Source of the DNA: Calditrichota bacterium
GTDB taxonomy: Bacteria; Zixibacteria; MSB-5A5; GN15; FEB-12
Length of the DNA: 6,584 nt
Direction: 5' to 3'
Assembly: GCA_008501655.1 (NCBI GenBank)
Contig: QQUK01000249.1
Coordinates: forward strand, 1-6,584
Made by a program: the position numbers and the translations under genes. The first letter of the stretch is position 1; every line of letters begins with the position of its first letter. The notes beneath the pieces are model-generated. The model did no database searches, had not been told where the DNA came from, and was given only the letters and a program-made list of their open reading frames with translations. This document shows positions 1 through 3,563 of the stretch, piece by piece.

Positions 1-112
1 CCTGATAATTTACTACTTGCGGAGTTCCTTCTGAGAATGCACAAGGTGTAGAGATTAATAGTAAAAAGGTTACTAGTAAAAAGGTTACTAGTAAAAAGGT
101 ATATCTGTTCAT
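1..112 (-). CDS. N-terminus of a secreted protein (partial, runs off the left edge)
   Basis: On the minus strand an ATG at 112-110 opens a frame with no stop up to the window edge: 37 codons plus one base. The start follows a GAGG (122-119) at a spacing of 6, which supports it. The product begins MNRYT, then has a long hydrophobic core made of FLLVT, FLLVT, FLLLI (residues 6-20), then STPCAFS and EGTPQVVNYQ. This is a classical signal peptide with a probable signal peptidase I site after S27 (A-F-S). C24 follows a proline, so a lipobox is unlikely. The tail VVNYQ plus a first base G (probably Gly) recalls the NYQGRL-type start of mature secreted proteins in FCB-type bacteria; that is recollection. 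The mature domain lies outside the window, so the function is unknown. It is divergent from the Lrp-family gene. The hydrophobic core is encoded by a perfect DNA tandem repeat (60-100). Confidence 0.82.
   Translation of the reverse strand, partial: MNRYTFLLVTFLLVTFLLLISTPCAFSEGTPQVVNYQ
60..100. repeat. 15-bp tandem repeat, 2.7 copies
   Basis: The unit AGTAAAAAGGTTACT occurs at 60-74 and 75-89 without a mismatch. The first 11 bases of a third copy follow at 90-100. On the minus strand the unit reads ACC TTT TTA CTA GTA, encoding T-F-L-L-V, so it duplicates the hydrophobic core of a signal peptide in frame. Each junction also forms the 10-bp palindrome TTACTAGTAA (70-79 and 85-94). The unit length is a multiple of three, so gain or loss of a copy would change the core by five residues without a frameshift. 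Confidence 0.95.
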
Positions 113-118
113 AGAAAA

Positions 119-122
119 CCTC
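119..122 (-). promoter_or_regulatory. Ribosome binding site of the minus-strand gene
   Basis: The minus strand reads GTGAGGTTTTCT and then ATG. GAGG ends six bases before the ATG at 112. This decides the start, because the frame has no other start codon with such a site near the signal peptide. Confidence 0.7.
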
Positions 123-176
123 ACAGTTTATATGATTAAGTTGTGATTGCTTTTTGCGTATGAGTCGTCCTGAATA

Positions 177-205
177 AAAATAAGTTATTGGAAATTGTTT
201 AACAA
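177..205 (-). promoter_or_regulatory. Weak candidate promoter of the minus-strand secreted gene
   Basis: On the minus strand TTGTTA (205-200), a 17-base spacer, and TATTTT (182-177). Each box has four of six consensus bases. The -35 box uses the other half of the dyad that supplies the forward -35 box at 195-200, so the two promoters would be back to back and mutually exclusive. The evidence is position and weak consensus only. Confidence 0.22.
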
Positions 206-206
206 G
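193..206. repeat. Motif copy 1, AATTGTTTAACAAG (possible operator)
   Basis: AATTGTTTAACAAG contains the dyad TTGTT-T-AACAA. It recurs with a single inserted C at 388-402. Both copies overlap candidate promoter elements of the Lrp-family gene, so an operator for that regulator is the natural inference. It is not a recognised consensus. Confidence 0.4.
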
Positions 207-222
207 GTAAATTGGATATAAT
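195..222 (+). promoter_or_regulatory. Candidate upstream sigma-70-type promoter
   Basis: TTGTTT at 195-200, a 16-base spacer, and TATAAT at 217-222. Transcription would start near 229, about 195 bases before the Lrp-family start codon, leaving a long leader. The -35 box lies inside the dyad TTGTT-T-AACAA (195-205). In such AT-rich DNA a TATAAT can arise by chance, so this is only a candidate. Confidence 0.35.
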
Positions 223-361
223 GTGTCGATTTAATAGTTATTACTCACTAAAAAAAATTCGTTTCTGAATATAGAATGCGAAACAGGTATGAATTATAGT
301 CACGAAAAATGAGTTATATAGACGAATAATTCGCAGCATTAAGAAAATACCAAAATATAGA

Positions 362-390
362 TTGATTTATGAAACAATAATGTATATAAT
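362..390 (+). promoter_or_regulatory. Candidate main promoter of the Lrp-family gene
   Basis: TTGATT at 362-367, an ideal 17-base spacer, and a perfect TATAAT at 385-390. The expected start of transcription is near 397, giving a leader of about 27 bases that contains GGAGG. This is the best promoter match before the gene. The motif copy at 388-402 covers the end of the -10 box and the start site, where a bound regulator would repress. Confidence 0.6.
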
Positions 391-402
391 TCGTTTAACA
401 AG
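388..402. repeat. Motif copy 2, AATTCGTTTAACAAG (possible autoregulatory operator)
   Basis: AATTCGTTTAACAAG matches the copy at 193-206 except for one extra C. It overlaps the last bases of the TATAAT at 385-390 and the predicted transcription start. Lrp/AsnC proteins commonly repress their own genes from sites like this; binding here is inferred. Confidence 0.4.
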
Positions 403-423
403 TCATATCCGGAGGATTGTAAT

Positions 424-876
424 ATGATTGATAAAACAGATGTAAAGATTCTCAAAGTTCTGCAGGAAAACGGACGGAAAGCAAACAAAGATATCGCTGC
501 TGAAGTCGGTATGGTTCCGTCAGCTATTTCCGAGCGGATTAAAAAACTCAAAGAACGCAAAATAATAAAAGCATTTGAGACCCGCATTGATGCCAAAAAA
601 GTGGAGAAAAATCTTTTAGCGTTTGTCTATGTCACCACCAATGAGCAGGTCAAAGGATGGGGGACAGGGAAAGAGCTTTCGCTGATTGATGATATTCAGG
701 AAGTATATAATGTTGCCGGTGAAGATTGTTACCTTATTAAAGTCCGAGTAAAAGATACCAAGGCACTTTCTGAGTTATTGCGGGAAAAAATCGGAAAGAT
801 TGAGACGGTGACCTCGACAAGAACGACAATCGTACTGGATACATATAAAGAGACATGTAAACTGAATCTGGAGTGA
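424..876 (+). CDS. Lrp/AsnC-family transcriptional regulator
   Basis: 150 residues, the normal length for the family. Residues 1-60 are an AsnC-type helix-turn-helix: it opens IDKTDVKILKVLQENGRKA, followed by the recognition region VPSAISERIKKLKERKII, which matches the usual S-x-x-V/I-x-x-R-I-x-x-L-E pattern. Residues about 65-140 form the RAM (ligand-sensing, oligomerising) domain, with the characteristic turn VAGEDCYLIKV at 97-107 where the family usually has G-D-x-D-Y. Such proteins bind amino acids or other small metabolites and often regulate themselves and adjacent transport genes. The ATG is preceded by GGAGG (411-415) with an 8-base spacer. It sits upstream of an exporter gene on the same strand, which makes that gene the likeliest target. 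The ligand cannot be read from the sequence. Confidence 0.93.
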   Translation: MIDKTDVKILKVLQENGRKANKDIAAEVGMVPSAISERIKKLKERKIIKAFETRIDAKKVEKNLLAFVYVTTNEQVKGWGTGKELSLIDDIQEVYNVAGEDCYLIKVRVKDTKALSELLREKIGKIETVTSTRTTIVLDTYKETCKLNLE

Positions 877-882
877 TGCTAT

Positions 883-905
883 CTGTCAGGCTGGAAGCCT
901 GACAG
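883..905. repeat. Perfect 10-bp palindrome with GGA loop (REP-like)
   Basis: The arms CTGTCAGGCT (883-892) and AGCCTGACAG (896-905) are exact reverse complements around GGA. The hairpin starts six bases after the stop codon of the Lrp-family gene. No T-run follows (the next bases are TACTAAGG), so it is not a standard intrinsic terminator. Palindromes with a GCTGGAAGC core resemble intergenic dispersed repeats I recall from several environmental bacterial genomes. It may trim or stabilise the 3' end of the regulator message. Confidence 0.85.
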
Positions 906-917
906 TACTAAGGTTGG

Positions 918-983
918 ACACTTTAACTCCGCTCAGGGTGACTGATGAAATTAGTGCATCCTTTGACTGGTTCAGGATGACAT
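918..983. repeat. Two degenerate copies of a CTTTGACT..TCAGGATGACA-type repeat
   Basis: Copy one (about 918-943) reads CACTTTAACTCCGCTCAGGG then TGACT. Copy two (about 957-982) reads ATCCTTTGACTGGTTCAGGA then TGACA. With one single-base gap they share CTTTrACT and yTCAGGrTGAC. Both resemble the widespread interspersed element that I recall with the consensus ATCCTTCGACTTCGCTCAGG followed by ATGACA. A further TCAGGATG occurs at 991-998. The tract sits directly between a perfect palindrome and the exporter gene and explains an apparent N-terminal extension of that gene. Confidence 0.6.
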
Positions 984-1012
984 TTATTAGTCAGGATGGA
1001 AGAAATTTAAAA

Positions 1013-1969
1013 ATGACTAAAAATTTAAAATATCAAATAATACTTGGTTTTGCAGCAATCTACCTGATTTGGGGTTCAACTTATCTTGCAATCCGGTTAG
1101 GTGTTGAAACAATACCACCCTTTTTAATGGCGGGAGTTCGTTTTATCTTGGGAGGATTGATATTTTATTTCTGGGGGAAGGCTAAAAAAGCAGATTCCCC
1201 AAAAGCCAAACATTGGATATCGACTTCGATCGTCGGGCTTTTGCTTTTAGTTGGGGGAAACGGGTTAGTCAGTTGGGCTGAGGAGGTTGTTCCTTCCGGT
1301 ATCACAGCATTGATAATTGCCATGGTCCCGATGTGGATAGTGCTGATTGATTGGATCCGTCCGAATGGTAACCGTCCAAGAATGGCAGTAGTTATCGGAT
1401 TGATATTAGGCTTTATAGGAGTTGGTGCATTAATTAATCCTACAAATGTAGGAGGACTTGCTGAAATAGATCATTTCGGTGCAATGTTATTAATACTTGC
1501 AACGATATTCTGGGCAAGCGGTTCGGTTTATTCTAAGTATGCTGATATGCCGAAGTCGCAGTTTGTATCCGCAGGGATGCAGATGTTTTCCGGCGGGATT
1601 ATTTTGATTATATTGAGTATGTTGACCGGTGAATTTTCTGACTTACAGATTCAGGATGTTACATCGGTATCCATACTCTCATTAATATATTTGATAACAT
1701 TCGGTTCAGTTGGGTATGGAGCATATATCTGGTTGTTAAAAGTAACCGATCCATCGAAAGTTGCTACCTATGCATACGTAAATCCCGTTATTGCATTAAT
1801 ACTTGGGAATCTGATAGCGATGGAACCGATATCAAGCTGGACGATTGTTTGTTCTATCGTAATATTAGCAGCTGTAATAATAATAATTACATCCAGAAGT
1901 AAACGAGCAGATATTCCGGTCGCTTGTCCGGAAGTTAATCCTCAACCAAACAATACAAATGCTGCATAA
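1013..1969 (+). CDS. yedA: DMT-superfamily (EamA) metabolite exporter, YedA-like
   Basis: 318 residues from the ATG at 1013; E. coli YedA is similar in length. It has two EamA repeats and about ten hydrophobic helices. The YedA-type signatures are clear: YLIWGSTYLAIRLGVE near residue 17, PPFLMAGVRFI near 35, GGNGLVSWAEEVVPSG near 81, IFWASGSVYSKYA near 163, and ATYAYVNPVIALILGN in the last third. The protein is an inner-membrane exporter of amino acids or other small metabolites; the substrate is not predictable. The frame is open back to a TTG at 914, but that stretch (TLTPLRVTD and following) is encoded by repeat DNA and has no ribosome site at proper spacing. The ATG at 1013, followed at once by MTKNLKYQ and helix one with AGGA/GGAAG 10-17 bases upstream, is the better start. 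It lies between an Lrp-family regulator and a Nim-like gene, probably in one transcript. Confidence 0.9.
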   Translation: MTKNLKYQIILGFAAIYLIWGSTYLAIRLGVETIPPFLMAGVRFILGGLIFYFWGKAKKADSPKAKHWISTSIVGLLLLVGGNGLVSWAEEVVPSGITALIIAMVPMWIVLIDWIRPNGNRPRMAVVIGLILGFIGVGALINPTNVGGLAEIDHFGAMLLILATIFWASGSVYSKYADMPKSQFVSAGMQMFSGGIILIILSMLTGEFSDLQIQDVTSVSILSLIYLITFGSVGYGAYIWLLKVTDPSKVATYAYVNPVIALILGNLIAMEPISSWTIVCSIVILAAVIIIITSRSKRADIPVACPEVNPQPNNTNAA

Positions 1970-1974
1970 GGAGG
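1970..1974 (+). promoter_or_regulatory. Ribosome binding site deciding a GTG start
   Basis: GGAGG lies just after the exporter stop codon (TAA at 1967-1969) and four bases before GTG at 1979. It supports GTG as the start of the downstream gene and suggests translation coupled to the exporter. Confidence 0.75.
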
Positions 1975-1978
1975 AGTA

Positions 1979-2533
1979 GTGACAAAAAAACATGATCTGA
2001 CAAATAAAACTGAGCTGAGACGAAAAGACCGGGAGATCAAAGATGATGCATGGATTATCAATTTTTTAGCTAAAGCTCCTTATGGGTATGTCGCAACTGT
2101 TATGGATGGACAACCTTTTATTACGATGGCGATTTTTGTATATGATAAGGCAACTCACGCAATTTATCTGCATACTTCAAAACATGGACGACTTGCTGCT
2201 AATGTCCGGCAGGATGATAATGCCTGTTTTTCATTCGGAACAATCGGACGGATGCTTCCAGCTGAGTATGCGAGAGAATTTTCCAATGAATATGAATCGG
2301 TTGTCGCTTTTGGAAAGATTGAAATTCTCGAAGATATGGTTTTTGCCCGGGATAAGATGCATCAGATGATTGACAAGTATTTTTCACATCTGAAACGGGA
2401 TACTGACTACCGTGCGATCACAAAAACCGAAATCCTTGAGATAGCGACTTACAAAATATCGATCGATTCCTGGTCTGCCAAGAAAAAGGAAGAAGCGCAG
2501 GATTTTCCCGGTGCATTCTTTTTCAACCCGTAA
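1979..2533 (+). CDS. Nim-like / pyridoxamine 5'-phosphate oxidase-family FMN-binding protein
   Basis: 184 residues from a GTG. The sequence follows the Pyridox_ox_2 / NimA pattern throughout: TELRRKDREI near the start, AKAPYGYVATVMDGQPFITM in the first strand pair, IYLHTSKHGRLAANVRQDDN at about 60-80 (FMN phosphate region), CFSFGTIGRMLPAEYAREFS and YESVVAFGKIEILED, then YRAITKTEILEIATYKISID and WSAKKKEE at the end. These split-barrel flavoproteins bind FMN or related cofactors. The named Nim proteins reduce 5-nitroimidazoles, but most relatives are uncharacterised, so resistance should not be assumed. The stop of the exporter is nine bases upstream, so the two are probably co-transcribed and translationally coupled. 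The pairing suggests handling of one small, perhaps redox-active, compound by export and reduction. Confidence 0.9.
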   Translation: MTKKHDLTNKTELRRKDREIKDDAWIINFLAKAPYGYVATVMDGQPFITMAIFVYDKATHAIYLHTSKHGRLAANVRQDDNACFSFGTIGRMLPAEYAREFSNEYESVVAFGKIEILEDMVFARDKMHQMIDKYFSHLKRDTDYRAITKTEILEIATYKISIDSWSAKKKEEAQDFPGAFFFNP

Positions 2534-2566
2534 ATTATTTTGCTTCATCGTAAAGTATTTCTATAG

Positions 2567-2586
2567 ACTGAAACATCAGTGTTTTT
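2567..2586 (+). terminator. Weak candidate intrinsic terminator
   Basis: ACTGA (2567-2571), loop AACA, TCAGT (2576-2580), then G and five T. The stem is only five AT-biased pairs, so termination would be inefficient. Its position, 34 bases past the Nim-like stop codon, is right for the end of the regulator-exporter-flavoprotein transcript. Confidence 0.35.
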
Positions 2587-2722
2587 GTCATCAGAATGTA
2601 ATGGGGGGTGTATTACTGATAATAGACATGATACTCTGTTAATGGTTCTGCGAAAACGGGATAAATAAGTTTGTTATCTAAAGGTTCTATCCTGCTTATA
2701 TCTATCACATTAGAGAATTGCC

Positions 2723-2772
2723 AAAAAAATTTAATTTTTCTATTGACAATCAATACTAAATAAGTGTTTTAT
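2723..2772 (+). promoter_or_regulatory. Candidate promoter with UP-like tract before the FN3-dockerin gene
   Basis: A consensus TTGACA lies at 2743-2748, then an 18-base spacer and TTTTAT (2767-2772, four of six bases). Directly upstream is AAAAAAATTTAATTTTT (2723-2739), an A/T tract placed where an UP element would be. Transcription would start near 2779, about 40 bases before the ATG. The rest of the 285-base gap (2534-2818) holds no credible gene. Confidence 0.5.
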
Positions 2773-2818
2773 GCCCGCATACTTCAATACACCCTTGGTG
2801 TTACAACAAGTATAGGGA

Positions 2819-3403
2819 ATGGTTGGTATTAAAACATTATTATTCACCACGCTTGGATTGTTCTTCGGATTCGTGCAATTTGTTTCTGCCGATGCTGTCC
2901 GTTTAAGTTGGACAGCGGTTGGAGATGACGGACGGCTCGGAACCGCCACCGAATACGATTTACGCTATCATACTTCTGTTATTACAGAAGCTAATTTTGC
3001 CCAGGCAAAACGAGTCTCGTACTTACCTCGTCCACAGGTATCGGGAGCACGTGAGATTTTTTATGTCGATCAATTACAGGGGCGTGTTCGTTACTACTTT
3101 GCTTTAAAAGTAGCCGATGAACAGCTCAACTGGTCATCAATCTCAAACGTGGTCTCGAAAGTACCCTGTCCGCAAGGCTGCATCGGATTGCGAGGGAACA
3201 TTGACAATGATTCTGTCGATGCTATCTCAATAGCTGATGTTGTATATCTGGTATCATATATTTTTGTTACCGAAAATACAAAAGCTCCGGAATGTGCTGA
3301 GGAAGCGGATGTCGATGCCTCAGGTTTTGTCAATGTAGCAGATCTTGTCTATCTTGTGGAATATTTCTTTGCCGGTGGTCCACCTCCGGAAATCTGTCCA
3401 TAA
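2819..3403 (+). CDS. Small secreted protein: FN3-like domain plus dockerin-type Ca-binding repeats
   Basis: 194 residues. Residues 1-24 are a signal peptide (IKTLLFTTLGLFFGFVQF core, cleavage after VSA). Residues about 26-114 form a fibronectin-III-like domain with the recognisable run VRLSWTAVGDDGRLGTATEY, then DLRYHTSVITEANF, YYFALKVADEQLNWSSISNVV. Residues about 126-186 carry two dockerin-type EF-hand-like repeats. The first loop is N127-I-D-N-D...D140, two residues longer than canonical. The second is D164-V-D-A-S-G-F-V-N-V-A-D175, canonical in spacing, each followed by the helix VxYLVxYxF. Four cysteines (117, 121, 159, 193) frame the dockerin. No enzyme domain is present, so it is probably a surface or adaptor protein; no cohesin partner is visible here. 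TAG in frame just upstream and the signal peptide fix the ATG, although its ribosome site (AGGGA almost touching the ATG) is poor. Confidence 0.87.
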   Translation: MVGIKTLLFTTLGLFFGFVQFVSADAVRLSWTAVGDDGRLGTATEYDLRYHTSVITEANFAQAKRVSYLPRPQVSGAREIFYVDQLQGRVRYYFALKVADEQLNWSSISNVVSKVPCPQGCIGLRGNIDNDSVDAISIADVVYLVSYIFVTENTKAPECAEEADVDASGFVNVADLVYLVEYFFAGGPPPEICP

Positions 3404-3525
3404 AGCGTAAGTTCTGTTCTTTTCTTATTGGCAACTATCATATAAGCAGATTTTGCGAAACCCATTTTTTGCTTGTATCGGGGTAAAATATGTCTATTTT
3501 TAGATAAAGAGATAAACTAAATTTA

Positions 3526-3538
3526 ACAGACAGTCTGT
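3526..3538. promoter_or_regulatory. Perfect 13-bp dyad ACAGAC-A-GTCTGT
   Basis: The arms ACAGAC (3526-3531) and GTCTGT (3533-3538) are exact around one A. The centre is too small for an RNA hairpin loop, so it is better read as a DNA site for a dimeric regulator. It lies 26 bases before the GTG of the large secreted protein, within the expected leader. No matching promoter could be assigned confidently in 3404-3563. Confidence 0.4.
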
Positions 3539-3552
3539 AGGAAACTTACGCA

Positions 3553-3559
3553 GGGAGGA
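3553..3559 (+). promoter_or_regulatory. Ribosome binding site deciding a GTG start
   Basis: GGGAGGA ends four bases before GTG at 3564 (core GGAGG at five). The next in-frame ATG is codon 45, past the signal peptide, and an in-frame TAA lies upstream at 3513, so this site selects GTG. Confidence 0.8.
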
Positions 3560-3563
3560 TGTT

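Larger units (their letters stand above)
113..423. other. Divergent intergenic control region
   Basis: These 311 bases separate the minus-strand secreted gene from the plus-strand Lrp-family gene. The stretch is strongly AT-rich and I see no credible gene in it; the only short frames (for example ATG to TAA at 160-177) have a few codons and no ribosome site. It holds two candidate forward promoters (195-222 and 362-390), a weak candidate reverse promoter (205-177), two copies of AATT(C)GTTTAACAAG (193-206 and 388-402) with a partial copy AATTCGTTT at 256-264, and a perfect 11-bp dyad CGAATAATTCG at 323-333. This is the expected place for Lrp-family operators. Confidence 0.75.

Noticed and set aside
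60..100. Possible start of a CRISPR array or iteron cluster
   Set aside because: The units are only 15 bp, directly abutting with no spacers, and they encode a signal-peptide core in frame; a coding tandem repeat explains them fully.
9..146. Plus-strand frame with SKKVT repeats across the tandem repeat
   Set aside because: It has no convincing start codon or ribosome site, follows TGA TAA, and is the complement of the well-supported minus-strand signal peptide.
339..596. Minus-strand 85-codon frame
   Set aside because: It lies opposite the start of the Lrp-family gene and shows no ribosome site or recognisable domain; a shadow of a real gene.
883..905. Intrinsic terminator after the Lrp-family gene
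   Set aside because: The stem is strong but no T-run follows on either side, so it is listed as a REP-like palindrome instead.
1979..2533. Naming the gene nimA and claiming nitroimidazole resistance
   Set aside because: Family membership is clear, but most relatives have no tested nitroreductase activity, and nothing here shows resistance.
2601..2642. 13-residue hydrophobic mini-frame MGGVLLIIDMILC
   Set aside because: No ribosome site precedes it and such a short frame is expected by chance in AT-rich intergenic DNA.
2740..2949. Minus-strand 69-codon frame over the promoter and signal peptide of the FN3-dockerin gene
   Set aside because: It is low-complexity and antisense to a clear secreted protein, with no domain or ribosome-site support.
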